Assembly: GCA_002291945.1 (NCBI GenBank)
Contig: DBAZ01000049.1
Location: forward strand, 21,764 to 69,085
Reading direction: 5' to 3'
Origin: Tepidimonas sp. UBA997
Lineage (GTDB): Bacteria > Pseudomonadota > Gammaproteobacteria > Burkholderiales > Burkholderiaceae_C
DNA: 47,322 nucleotides
The notes below the pieces were generated by a model. The model made no database searches. It was not told where the DNA came from and saw only the letters and a list, made by a program, of their open reading frames with translations. This document shows, piece by piece, positions 15,906-25,577 of the stretch (its first letter is position 1; every line of letters begins with the position of its first letter). Both the position numbers and the translations under genes were made by a program.

Positions 15906-17216
15906 ATGGAACAAGCTTTTCGTGCGGCAGTGCTCTGGTTTGAAGATGCTGGGGGCGTGCCCACCCTGCGATGGGAAGACGATGGCCTGCTCGTCGTCGG
16001 CCCCGGGCTGGCCCCCGATGCAGCCCAGCGGGTGATCGCGGTGGGTGCGTGGTCGGCTTTGTCCTTGGTGTATGAGCATCTGCCTGTCACGTACTGGCCT
16101 GGGCGTCTCATGGTGCCAGGCTTTGTCGATCTGCACATACATTACCCGCAGACCGATGTCATCGGCTCACCGGCCGAGGGTTTGCTGTCCTGGCTGGAAA
16201 ACCACACCTTTGTACACGAATCGCGTTTTCATGACCCGGCCCATGCGACCCAGGTGGCCGAGGTGTTTCTGGACGAATTGCTGCGCCACGGCGTGACCAC
16301 GGCCCTGACGTTTGCGACGTCTCACCCGGCTTCGGTGGACGCGTTGATGCACGCCGGGCAAACCCGGGGCATCAAATTGGTGGCGGGCAAGGTTCTGCAG
16401 GATCGCCATTCCCCCGACGGGGTGCGCGATGAGACCGACCAGAGCCTGATCGATACCGAGCAGCTCATCCAGCGCTGGCATGGCCAGGGGCGTCTGGGGT
16501 ATGCCATCACGCCCCGGTTCGCGCCCAGTTGCTCGGATGCCCAGATGCGCGGTGCCGCCGAACTGGCGGGCCGCTACCCGGATGTCTGGATTCAGTCGCA
16601 TGTGGCGGAAAACGTCGATGAAGTCCGCTGGGTGCAATCCCTCTATCCGTCGGCGCGCAGCTACCTGGATGTGTATGCATCGTTGGGGCTGTTGCGCGAA
16701 CGGGCGGTCTATGCCCACTGCATCCACCTGGACGAAACGGACCGCATGCTGATGCGTGAATCGGGCGCTGTGGCGGCCTTCAGCCCGACCAGCAACCTGT
16801 TTCTGGGCAGTGGATTTTTCGATGTGCACAGTGCCGAACGTGTGGGTTTCCGATACGGCCTGGCCAGTGATGTGGGCGGCGGCACCAGCTTTTGCCCCTT
16901 TCATACCATGCTGGCGGCGTACTGCGTGGGCCGCGCCAGCGTGACGGGTGGGGGCTTGCCCAAGACGGGCGTCAGTCTGCCGCCCAGTCGCCTGTGGTGG
17001 CTGCATACGGCCGGGGCAGCGCAGGCCATGGGGCTGGGCGGCATCGTTGGAAACCTCACTCCGGGCTGCGAGGCGGATTTTGTCGTCATCAACCCGCAAG
17101 CCAAGCCCTTGCTGGCCCGCCGCTGGGCGCAGGCTGCATCCCGCGAAGAGGCGCTGTTCGCCCTGATCGTGATGGGCGACGACCGCGTGATCGAGCACGT
17201 ACACGTGGCCGGTTGA
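15906..17216 (+). CDS. guaD: guanine deaminase
   Basis: Zinc amidohydrolase of 436 residues that converts guanine to xanthine and ammonia in purine salvage or catabolism. Family marks: the metal-site VDLHIHYPQTD (guanine deaminase signature), HVAENVDEV, AHCIHLDETD, SPTSNLFLGSG and LASDVGGGTSF with the catalytic Asp. The C-terminus closes with the composite-domain strand GCEADFVVINP. The start at 15906 gives the normal N-terminal beta-sandwich; a longer frame overlaps the regulator and has no family match. Divergence from a Zur-like gene is notable because the enzyme itself needs zinc. Confidence 0.95.
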   Translation: MEQAFRAAVLWFEDAGGVPTLRWEDDGLLVVGPGLAPDAAQRVIAVGAWSALSLVYEHLPVTYWPGRLMVPGFVDLHIHYPQTDVIGSPAEGLLSWLENHTFVHESRFHDPAHATQVAEVFLDELLRHGVTTALTFATSHPASVDALMHAGQTRGIKLVAGKVLQDRHSPDGVRDETDQSLIDTEQLIQRWHGQGRLGYAITPRFAPSCSDAQMRGAAELAGRYPDVWIQSHVAENVDEVRWVQSLYPSARSYLDVYASLGLLRERAVYAHCIHLDETDRMLMRESGAVAAFSPTSNLFLGSGFFDVHSAERVGFRYGLASDVGGGTSFCPFHTMLAAYCVGRASVTGGGLPKTGVSLPPSRLWWLHTAGAAQAMGLGGIVGNLTPGCEADFVVINPQAKPLLARRWAQAASREEALFALIVMGDDRVIEHVHVAG

Positions 17217-17236
17217 AGGGTTGTTACGGGCGGATG

Positions 17237-17266
17237 TTGAACTGTCATCCGATTTTGCGACACTAT
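17237..17266 (+). promoter_or_regulatory. candidate sigma-70 promoter of the macAB-type efflux operon
   Basis: TTGAAC at 17237-17242 and CACTAT at 17261-17266 are separated by 18 bases, and the outer-membrane factor gene starts seven bases further on. If real, the leader is very short. The match to consensus is moderate. Confidence 0.35.
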
Positions 17267-17273
17267 AGAACTC

Positions 17274-18785
17274 ATGCATCTGTATCGTTGGATAGATCTG
17301 TCGAGGTGTGGCTGCACACCACCTGTTGTTCGAGTCGGCGTCGTTTGGGCTGGGGCCGTCTTGCTGGGGGCCTGTGCCAGCGCCCCGGTCCCGGTGCAGC
17401 CGCTGGCCTTGCCCGAAGCGGTCAGCCGCGTCAACGCTTGGGCTGCGGTGCCTGCGCAGGCCCACACCCAAGCCCACACCCAAGGCCCGACGGCGACCGA
17501 CTGGTGGCGGGCGTTCAACGACGACACCTTAACGGAGCTGATCCAGCAATCCTTGCGTGTACACACCAGTGTGCGCAGTGCGCAAGCGGCTTTGAGGCAG
17601 TCGCGTGCCTCGCGTGACGTGACGCAGGCGGCCACGCTGCCCGGTTTGCGGGCCTCGGCTTCCGCCCAGCGATCGGCTTCGGGCACCGGCAGTTCGAGTC
17701 AAACGAATGACGCCAGTCATGTGTTTCGCGCCGGTCTGGATGCCAGTTGGGAGCTGGATGTTTTTGGTGCCCGGCGTCTTGCGCTGCAAGCCAGCGAGGC
17801 CGACCTGGTGGCTGCGGCCGCTCAACTCGGTGAGGTGCGCGTCAGTTTGGCGGCTGAAGTCGCGCTTACCTACCTCGAGTGGCTGACGCAGCAACAGCGG
17901 CTGCAGGTGGCGCGGCAAAACCTCATCTGGCAGCAAGAGGCCGAGCAAATCACCATCTGGCGCCAGCAAGCCGGTTTGGCGTCGCAACTGGAGGTGGATC
18001 AAACCACCGTCGTGGTGGCACAAACGCGGGCCGCCATCGCACCCCTCGAGGCCAGCCTCCAGCAATCCCGCCATGCGCTGGCGGTGCTGCTGGGTTTGCC
18101 GCCGCAGGCTGCGCTGGAGCTTCCGGCACGCCCGTCGATTCCTCAGCTCGCAGGTGCATGGGCGCTGGACATTCCCGCCAACACGCTGCGCCAGCGGCCC
18201 GACGTTCAGGTGGCGCAAGCGCGCCTGCTGGCCGCTGCGGCGCGGCGCGATCAAGCCACGGCGGCCCAGTACCCCGGCTTCAACCTCGCCGGCTCGTTCG
18301 ATTGGCGCTCGCCGCGCCTGAGCGATCTGTTCGACGCGGGCGCTTGGACGCGGGCGCTGGTGGCCAGCGTGAGTGCGTCCTTGTTCGACGGCGGTGCCGA
18401 TCGAGCCCGAGTCCGCGCCCAGTCCGCCGCACTGGAGCAGGCCCGGATCGCCCTCGAGGCCGCCTTGCTCAACGCCTTGCAGGACGTGGAAGCCGCCTTG
18501 CTGAGCGTGCAGGCCAGCCAGCAGCGCCTGATCCATCTGAAGCAGGCGGCCACAGCGGCGGCCAGCGCCGAAAACCTGGCCCGTCAGCGTTACAGCGCCG
18601 GGCTGATCGACACCCGTGCACTGCTCGATGCCCAGCGCACCCGCTTGAACGCCGAGTCTGAGCAGGTGACTGCCCTGGCCACGCGCAGCGCCGACCATGT
18701 GCGCCTGTTCAAGGCACTCGGTGGCGGCTGGAACCGCGAGGTGTTGCAACGAGACATGAAAGCTGCTGCACATGAAGACCACTGA
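17274..18785 (+). CDS. outer-membrane efflux lipoprotein, NodT/TolC family
   Basis: 503-residue outer-membrane channel of a tripartite exporter. The leader ends in a lipobox (LLGAC, with the lipidated Cys at residue 34), as in NodT/OprM-type factors. Two duplicated OEP repeats follow, with the usual long helices (LIQQSLRVHTSVRSAQAAL and LQDVEAALLSVQASQQRL) and GLDASWELDVFGARR, the conserved NodT strand. The DWWRAFNDDTL motif after the linker is also typical. The linker contains a perfect 12-base tandem repeat encoding AHTQ twice. The 3' end overlaps the membrane fusion gene by 14 bases. Confidence 0.93.
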   Translation: MHLYRWIDLSRCGCTPPVVRVGVVWAGAVLLGACASAPVPVQPLALPEAVSRVNAWAAVPAQAHTQAHTQGPTATDWWRAFNDDTLTELIQQSLRVHTSVRSAQAALRQSRASRDVTQAATLPGLRASASAQRSASGTGSSSQTNDASHVFRAGLDASWELDVFGARRLALQASEADLVAAAAQLGEVRVSLAAEVALTYLEWLTQQQRLQVARQNLIWQQEAEQITIWRQQAGLASQLEVDQTTVVVAQTRAAIAPLEASLQQSRHALAVLLGLPPQAALELPARPSIPQLAGAWALDIPANTLRQRPDVQVAQARLLAAAARRDQATAAQYPGFNLAGSFDWRSPRLSDLFDAGAWTRALVASVSASLFDGGADRARVRAQSAALEQARIALEAALLNALQDVEAALLSVQASQQRLIHLKQAATAAASAENLARQRYSAGLIDTRALLDAQRTRLNAESEQVTALATRSADHVRLFKALGGGWNREVLQRDMKAAAHEDH

Positions 18786-20136
18786 CAACGCCGCCAACCT
18801 CGCCAACGCCGCCAACGCCGCCAACGCCGCGCTCGACGAGTTGCTGGGCAGCGAACGTCGCCCGCCCTGGTGGAAGCGCCCTTGGGTCTGGAGTCTGCCG
18901 ATCGGGCTGGCGCTGCTCGTCTGGGCGGTCTGGAGCTGGCAGACCGAGCAAGCCCGGCAGGCAGCGCCGGTGTTCGTCACCGAGCCCTTGTCCCGTGGCA
19001 ATCTCACGCTCACCGTGTCGGCCAGTGGCACCTTGCAGCCGGTGCGTGCCGTCAATATCGGTAGCGAGCTTTCCGGCACGGTTCGCAGAGTGCATGTGGA
19101 TGTGAACGATCCGGTGCGGGCCGGGCAGGTGCTGGTGGAACTGGACACGGCCCGGCTGGAGGATCAGGTCATCAATGCCCGCGCCGCGCTGGCCTCGGCC
19201 CGTGCGCAGGTGGCGCTGGCCGAGGCCGGGCTGCGTGAGCACCAAGCCGCTGCGCAGGAGTCGGCGGCCCAACTGGCGCGGCAGGAGTCGGTGCATCGGC
19301 TCTCCGGCGGGCAGGTGCCGGCGGCGGTGGAATTGGACGCCGCCCGCGCAGCGGCTTTGCGCAGCACGGCAGCCGTGGAGCGGGCCGAGGCCAACATCGT
19401 GATCGCCCAAGCGGCGGTGCAACAGGCCCAGGCCAATCTCGCCAGCAGCGAAACCAATCTGGCACGCGCCTTCATACGCTCACCCATCGACGGGGTGGTG
19501 CTGTCGCGCACGGTGGAGCCGGGCAACGCCGTGGCGGCTTCATTGCAGGCGGTCACACTGTTGACGATTGCCCGCGACTTGCGCGCATTGAAGCTGGAAG
19601 TGAATGTCGATGAAGCCGACATCGGCGTCGTGCAAACCGGCCAGCAGGCCACTTTCACCGTCAGCAGCCAGCCCGCACGCCGCTATCCCGGTGCAGTCCG
19701 GCGCGTCGCCTTTGGAGCCTCGCGCACCGACAACGTGGTCACCTACACCACCACGCTCGACGTGGACAACAGCGATCTGAGTTTGCGCCCCGGCATGTCG
19801 GCCACGGCGAGTATCGTGGCGGTCGAGCGCACCGATGTCTGGCGCGTGCCCAACACGGCGCTGCGCTTCATGCCGCAACTGCAGGAAGCGCCGGTGCCCA
19901 CCAATCGGGTGCTGGCCACCTTGATGCCGCGCCCGCCGGCCTCGGCTCCCCGGGCGGTCCGCTTCGACCGTCGGGGCGGTGCCCGGCAGATCTGGGTGCT
20001 GCAAGACGGCCAGCCGGTGGCTTTGAGCGTCATCGCCGGCATCACCGACGGCCGCCAGACCGAAATATCGGGTGAAGGCCTGACCGAGGGCCTGCCCATC
20101 ATCACCGAGCAGCGTCTGGGAGGCAATGGCCGATGA
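18772..20136 (+). CDS. macA: MacA-like membrane fusion protein
   Basis: 454-residue periplasmic adaptor linking the inner-membrane MacB-type pump to the outer-membrane factor. It has one membrane helix (about 38-56, VWSLPIGLALLVWAVWSW), lipoyl halves flanking a long coiled-coil hairpin (about 120-225), a beta-barrel segment (LKLEVNVDEADIGVVQTGQ) and a C-terminal membrane-proximal domain. The N-terminal cytoplasmic tail is unusual: five 9-base units (18787-18831) encode an Asn-Ala-Ala repeat before LDELLG. The MacA-type VSASGTLQPVRAVNIGSELSG strand is well conserved. The stop overlaps the ATPase start (ATGA). Substrate unknown; macrolides, siderophores, peptides or lipids are possible. Confidence 0.92.
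   Translation: MKTTDNAANLANAANAANAALDELLGSERRPPWWKRPWVWSLPIGLALLVWAVWSWQTEQARQAAPVFVTEPLSRGNLTLTVSASGTLQPVRAVNIGSELSGTVRRVHVDVNDPVRAGQVLVELDTARLEDQVINARAALASARAQVALAEAGLREHQAAAQESAAQLARQESVHRLSGGQVPAAVELDAARAAALRSTAAVERAEANIVIAQAAVQQAQANLASSETNLARAFIRSPIDGVVLSRTVEPGNAVAASLQAVTLLTIARDLRALKLEVNVDEADIGVVQTGQQATFTVSSQPARRYPGAVRRVAFGASRTDNVVTYTTTLDVDNSDLSLRPGMSATASIVAVERTDVWRVPNTALRFMPQLQEAPVPTNRVLATLMPRPPASAPRAVRFDRRGGARQIWVLQDGQPVALSVIAGITDGRQTEISGEGLTEGLPIITEQRLGGNGR
18787..18831 (+). repeat. five-unit 9-base tandem repeat inside macA
   Basis: Five consecutive 9-base units of the type AACGCCGCC lie at the 5' end of the membrane fusion gene. Units 1, 3 and 4 are identical, and units 2 and 5 differ by two and one bases. 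Because the unit is a multiple of three, unit gain or loss changes only the length of the Asn-Ala-Ala tail. Confidence 0.9.
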
Positions 20137-20875
20137 GTGCTCCGCTGGCACCGGCACAGATCACCCTGCGCGGGGTGACCAAGACCTACGGCCAAGGGAC
20201 GACCGCGTTTCAGGCCCTCAAAGGCGTGGACATGACGATTCAGGCCGGGGAATTCGTCGCCATCATGGGGCCGAGCGGGTCCGGCAAGTCCACTGCCATG
20301 AATACCTTGGGTTGTCTGGATCGACCTTCCGGGGGGGAATACGGGTTTCATGGCGTACCCGTGCAAGGTCTGGACCGCGACGGTCTGGCCCGGCTGCGCC
20401 GACGTTTTTTTGGCTTTGTGTTTCAGGGCTTTCACCTGTTGCCGCGCACCACCGCACTGGAGAATGTGGAGCTGCCCCTGATTTACCGCGGTGAGAAGTT
20501 GGCCAGCCGTCGCGCCGCCGCCCGGCGTGCCCTGCAAGCCGTGGGCTTGTCGGGCTGGGAGCACCATACCCCCGCCGAACTCTCCGGCGGGCAACAGCAG
20601 CGTGTGGCCATTGCCCGCGCCATCGTGACCGGGCCACAGGTCTTGCTGGCCGACGAACCCACCGGCAATCTGGATACCCAGCGCAGTCATGAAATCATGG
20701 GCTTGATTCAGCGCCTCAACCGGGAGCAAGGCATCACCGTCCTGATGGTGACCCACGAGGCCGATATCGCCGCCTATGCCAGCCGCATCATCCGCTTTCT
20801 GGATGGGGTGATCGCCAGCGACCAGCCCAACCCCCATCCGGTCTATGCATCATCCCACCCGGCGGAGGTGCGCTG

Positions 20876-20876
<1 letters not shown>
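20133..20876 (+). CDS. MacB-type ABC transporter ATP-binding protein
   Basis: 247-residue ATPase energising the permease encoded next. Walker A is GPSGSGKST (about 44-52), the signature LSGGQQQRVAIARAI, Walker B VLLADEPTGNLD, and the H-loop VMVTHEADI. The sequence is of the MacB/LolD type. In E. coli MacB the ATPase and permease are one polypeptide; here they are two genes whose stop and start overlap (TGATG), the split arrangement common in Burkholderiales and Pseudomonas (PvdT/MacB-like relatives). The start overlaps the preceding gene by 4 bases. Confidence 0.94.
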
Positions 20877-22081
<1,205 letters not shown>

Positions 22082-22084
<3 letters not shown>

Positions 22085-22113
22085 GGCGTTTCACTGATAA
22101 GGCGCTTCACTGT
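22082..22113. repeat. 16-base tandem duplication carrying two convergent stop codons
   Basis: TAAGGCGTTTCACTGA (22082-22097) is followed directly by TAAGGCGCTTCACTGT (22098-22113), matching at 14 of 16 positions. The first copy opens with the stop of the MacB-type permease, and the second contains the stop of the minus-strand DUF192 gene. Confidence 0.9.
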
Positions 22114-22565
22114 CCCGCAAACAGGCTACCCCGTATCCGATCGCCAGCCCCTATCCCGCGCTGGGCAAACCAGCCCTGATGCATTTCCAGCACGTAGCGC
22201 ACCGGTTTGTCGGAGCAGTGGGCGCGGGTGGTCAGGGGTTGCATGTCCGCCAGATTGACGATGATGCCATCGTCGTCGATGAAGGCGGCGGTCAGGGGTA
22301 GATAGGTGTTCTGCATCCAGAAGCACTGGCGCTGCGCTTGCTCGAAGACGAACAACATGCCTTCATGGGGCGGCATGTCCTTGCGCCACATCAGGCCGAT
22401 CGAGCGCTGGGCGGGCGTGCTCGCCACTTGGGCGCTGATCAGATGCATCCCCGCCTGCAACGGGATGCGCGGCAGATTCAACTGCGGTTGCCCGGCCCAG
22501 GCCGAAGAAGCCCACCCCAGCGCCAGGATCCACAAAGCCCAGCCAGCGACGCGGTGCCACGCCAT
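22107..22565 (-). CDS. exported DUF192 family protein
   Basis: 152-residue protein with a signal peptide (MAWHRVAGWALWILALGW, cleavage after AWA) and a DUF192 domain: AQRSIGLMWRKDMPPHEGML, then FWMQNTYLPLTAAFIDDDG and RYVLEMHQGWFAQRGIGAGD. DUF192 proteins are small periplasmic or extracellular beta proteins of unknown function. I prefer the ATG at 22565 because it gives a standard signal peptide; an ATG at 22619 in the same frame would add 18 His-rich residues. Neither has a clear ribosome binding site. It is convergent with the MacB-type operon. Confidence 0.85.
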   Translation of the reverse strand: MAWHRVAGWALWILALGWASSAWAGQPQLNLPRIPLQAGMHLISAQVASTPAQRSIGLMWRKDMPPHEGMLFVFEQAQRQCFWMQNTYLPLTAAFIDDDGIIVNLADMQPLTTRAHCSDKPVRYVLEMHQGWFAQRGIGAGDRIRGSLFAGQ

Positions 22566-22628
22566 GCTGCGGTGCGGGGGGTGGTGGCCCAACCTGAGGG
22601 GCGTATGAAATCGGTTCATCGCACGCAA

Positions 22629-22812
22629 TCATGCCACTGGATTGGTGACGTTCGTGCGACGCATCGTGGTTGACGAACAAAGCATGCATGGGCCCAGGCT
22701 TATACGTCTTATAGATGACTCATAATATGTGTTCATGTAAGGCAAAATTAATTTCTATATTGTGAAATATGACGCGATTGATTTTGCTCAAACCCAGTCA
22801 TCAGGAGCCAAC
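22629..22812. promoter_or_regulatory. AT-rich leader of the icd gene
   Basis: The DNA from about 22690 to 22800 is clearly more AT-rich than the surroundings and holds several -10-like hexamers (CATAAT at 22721-22726, TATATT at 22756-22761). A TTGACG lies at 22670-22675, but it is not 16-18 bases from any of them. It is the likely promoter region of icd; I cannot fix the start site. Confidence 0.4.
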
Positions 22813-25050
22813 ATGTCATCCGACAACGCCAACATCATCTACACCTTGACCGACGAAGCCCCACGTCTGGCCACCGCCTCTTTCCTGCCCATCGTTCGCG
22901 CCTTCACCCAGCCCGCAGGTATTGCAGTGCGTGAGGCTGACATTTCGGTGGCCAGTCGCATTCTGGGAGAGTTTGCGGAGTTCCTGACCGAGGCCCAGCG
23001 GGTGCCCAACACCCTGGCCGAACTGGGCAAGAAGACGCTCCAGCCAGACGCCAACATCATCAAGCTGCCCAATATCAGCGCCTCGGTAGCCCAGTTGGTG
23101 GCTGCCATCAAGGAGCTGCAGTCCAAGGGTTATGCGCTGCCCGACTACCCTGAAACCCCCCGGTCGGACGAAGAAAAAGAGATCAAGAAGCGCTACGGCA
23201 AGTGCCTGGGTTCGGCCGTCAACCCGGTGCTGCGCGAAGGCAACTCCGACCGTCGTGCCCCGCGTGCCGTGAAGGAATACGTGCGCAAGAACCCGCACAC
23301 GATGGCCGAGTGGAGCCAGGCGTCGCGCACCCACGTGTCGCACATGCACCATGGCGACTTTTACCATGGCGAGAAGTCCATGACGCTGGACCGCGCCCGC
23401 CGCGTCAAGATGGAATTGATCACCCATACTGGCAAGACCCTCGTGCTCAAGCCCGAGGTGCAGTTGCAGGATCGTGAAGTGATCGACAGCATGTTCATGA
23501 GCAAGAAGGCGCTGCTGGCTTTCTACGAGAAGGAGATCGAAGACGCCCGCAAGACGGGCGTGATGTTCTCCCTGCACGTCAAGGCCACCATGATGAAGGT
23601 CTCGCACCCCATCGTGTTCGGCCACTGCGTCAAGATCTTCTACAAGGACGCTTTTGCCAAGCACGCCCAGACCTTCAAGGAACTGGGCGTCAACGTCAAC
23701 AACGGCATGGTCGATCTCTACACCAAGATCGAAAAACTCCCGGCTTCCCTGCGCGACGAAATCAAGCGCGATCTGCACGCCTGCCACGAACACCGCCCCG
23801 AGCTGGCGATGGTGGATTCGGCCAAGGGTATCACCAACTTTCATTCGCCCAACGACATCATCGTCGACGCTTCCATGCCAGCCATGATCCGCAACGGCGG
23901 CAAGATGTGGGGGGCCGATGGTCGCCTGAAGGATGTGAAGGCCGTGATGCCTGAATCCACCTTTGCCCGCATCTACCAGGAGATGATCAACTTCTGCAAA
24001 TGGCATGGCGCGTTTGACCCCAGAACCATGGGGACCGTGCCCAATGTGGGCCTGATGGCCCAGCAGGCCGAGGAGTACGGATCGCACGACAAGACCTTCG
24101 AGATCACCGAAGACGGCGTGGCCAACATCACCGATCTGGACACCGGCGAAGTGCTGCTGAGCCAGAATGTGGAAGAGGGCGACATCTGGCGCATGTGCCA
24201 GGTCAAGGACGCCGCCATTCGCGACTGGGTCAAGCTGGCCGTCAACCGTGCGCGTCACTCGGGCATGCCGGTGGTGTTCTGGCTCGACCCCTACCGCCCG
24301 CACGAGGCGCAGCTGATCACCAAGGTCAAGATGTATTTGCACGAGCACAACACGTCGGGCCTGGACATCCAGATCATGAGCCAGGTGCGTGCCATGCGCT
24401 ACACGCTGGAGCGCGTGATTCGTGGCCTCGACACCATCAGCGCCACCGGCAACATCCTGCGCGACTACCTGACCGACCTGTTCCCGATCATGGAGCTGGG
24501 CACGTCGGCCAAGATGCTGTCCATCGTGCCCCTGATGGCCGGCGGTGGCATGTACGAAACCGGCGCTGGCGGTTCGGCCCCCAAGCATGTGCAGCAACTG
24601 GTGGAAGAAAACCACCTGCGCTGGGATTCCCTGGGCGAATTCCTGGCGCTGGCGGTGTCGCTGGAAGACCTGGGCATCAAGAGCAAGAACCCGCGTGCCA
24701 AATTGCTGGCCCGCACGCTCGACGCCGCCACCGGCAAGCTGCTGGACAACAATAAAAACCCCTCGCCCAAGACGGGCCAGTTGGACAACCGCGGCAGCCA
24801 GTTCTACCTCGCCCTGTACTGGGCACAAGCGCTGGCGGCACAAACCGAGGATCCCGAAATGGCGGCCCAGTTTGCCCCGCTGGCCCAGGCGCTGACCGAG
24901 CAAGAGGTGCGCATCATCGAGGAATTGAGCGCCGTGCAGGGCCGACCGGCCGACATAGGCGGGTATTACCTGCCCGACCCGGCCAAGCTCGACCTGGTGA
25001 TGCGCCCCAGCGCCACCTTCAATCAGGCGTTGCTCATGATGGCGGCCTGA
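22813..25050 (+). CDS. icd: NADP-dependent isocitrate dehydrogenase, monomeric type
   Basis: TCA-cycle enzyme converting isocitrate to 2-oxoglutarate and NADPH. At 745 residues it is the large monomeric IDH (Icd2 type), unrelated in length to the 416-residue dimeric E. coli enzyme. Typical segments are KLPNISASVAQLVAAIKELQ near the N-terminus, the substrate-binding region LPDYPETP and NSDRRAPRAVKEY, then MFSLHVKATMMKVSHPIVFGH, and AGGGMYETGAGGSAPKHVQQ near the C-terminus. The ATG at 22813 follows a CAGGAG ribosome binding site, which decides it against an in-frame ATG at 22762. Flanked by an AT-rich leader and, downstream, a long hairpin. Confidence 0.97.
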   Translation: MSSDNANIIYTLTDEAPRLATASFLPIVRAFTQPAGIAVREADISVASRILGEFAEFLTEAQRVPNTLAELGKKTLQPDANIIKLPNISASVAQLVAAIKELQSKGYALPDYPETPRSDEEKEIKKRYGKCLGSAVNPVLREGNSDRRAPRAVKEYVRKNPHTMAEWSQASRTHVSHMHHGDFYHGEKSMTLDRARRVKMELITHTGKTLVLKPEVQLQDREVIDSMFMSKKALLAFYEKEIEDARKTGVMFSLHVKATMMKVSHPIVFGHCVKIFYKDAFAKHAQTFKELGVNVNNGMVDLYTKIEKLPASLRDEIKRDLHACHEHRPELAMVDSAKGITNFHSPNDIIVDASMPAMIRNGGKMWGADGRLKDVKAVMPESTFARIYQEMINFCKWHGAFDPRTMGTVPNVGLMAQQAEEYGSHDKTFEITEDGVANITDLDTGEVLLSQNVEEGDIWRMCQVKDAAIRDWVKLAVNRARHSGMPVVFWLDPYRPHEAQLITKVKMYLHEHNTSGLDIQIMSQVRAMRYTLERVIRGLDTISATGNILRDYLTDLFPIMELGTSAKMLSIVPLMAGGGMYETGAGGSAPKHVQQLVEENHLRWDSLGEFLALAVSLEDLGIKSKNPRAKLLARTLDAATGKLLDNNKNPSPKTGQLDNRGSQFYLALYWAQALAAQTEDPEMAAQFAPLAQALTEQEVRIIEELSAVQGRPADIGGYYLPDPAKLDLVMRPSATFNQALLMMAA

Positions 25051-25078
25051 ACTCGCTCGCAACCATCACCCACTCGGG

Positions 25079-25132
25079 GTTGCCAGCAGGGCCGGGAGCC
25101 GGAAGTTGGCAGGTCGCTGGCCCTGCTGCAAC
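25079..25132 (+). terminator. long intergenic hairpin between icd and clpS
   Basis: The arms 25079-25093 (GTTGCCAGCAGGGCC) and 25119-25132 (GGCCCTGCTGCAAC) pair over 14 bases with a one-base bulge, around a 25-base loop. No T-run follows, so it could be a processing or stability hairpin or a weak terminator of icd rather than a classical rho-independent site. Confidence 0.45.
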
Positions 25133-25147
25133 GCCTCTGGCTCTCGA

Positions 25148-25153
25148 TAAAAT
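25148..25153 (+). promoter_or_regulatory. candidate -10 element (TAAAAT) for clpS-clpA
   Basis: TAAAAT lies eight bases before the clpS ATG. If used, the transcript would be nearly leaderless. No clear -35 element; tentative. Confidence 0.3.
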
Positions 25154-25160
25154 CGCTCGC

Positions 25161-25499
25161 ATGCCCAAGCAACCCGATCTCACGCCGAAACTGCCGGGTG
25201 GCGATGGTGCTGTCGTTGTCGAACGGCAGCGTCAGCGCGTCAAGCCGCCCAAAATGTATCAGGTCGTTCTGCTCAACGACGACTACACCCCGATGGAATT
25301 CGTGGTGCTGGTGCTGCAGGAGTACTTCAACAAAGACCGCGCAAGCGCCACCCAGATCATGCTCAAGATTCACATCGAGGGCCGGGGGGTCTGTGGGGTG
25401 TTCACCCGTGATTTGGCCACCACCAAAGTGGAGCAGGTGTTGCAGGCCGCGCGCCACCACGGCCACCCGCTGCAATGCGTGAGTGAACCCGTTGAATAA
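25161..25499 (+). CDS. clpS: ATP-dependent Clp protease adaptor ClpS
   Basis: 112-residue adaptor that delivers N-degron substrates to ClpAP. The core motif LLNDDYTPMEFVV contains the Asn-Asp residues that grip the substrate alpha-amino group and the ClpA-binding face, and the conserved HIEGRGVCGVFTRDLATTKV follows. The N-terminal 35 residues are the flexible extension. Start at 25161, where the translation matches the family. The gene precedes clpA by 78 bases, the standard proteobacterial pair. Confidence 0.97.
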   Translation: MPKQPDLTPKLPGGDGAVVVERQRQRVKPPKMYQVVLLNDDYTPMEFVVLVLQEYFNKDRASATQIMLKIHIEGRGVCGVFTRDLATTKVEQVLQAARHHGHPLQCVSEPVE

Positions 25500-25577
25500 A
25501 CCTGGATTTACCCCATTTGCAACAGACCGGCGGCCCGATTCGCGGTAAATTAGTGTTTCGTTTTAAGGAAGTGCCCC

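Noticed and set aside
18787..18831. Tandem repeats considered as CRISPR or phase-variation switch
   Set aside because: Units are 9 bases without spacers, and a multiple of three cannot switch the frame on or off.
22816..25062. 748-codon open frame opposite icd
   Set aside because: Complete overlap with a well-supported gene, composition rich in His/Val/Gln typical of antisense frames in GC-rich DNA, no motif.
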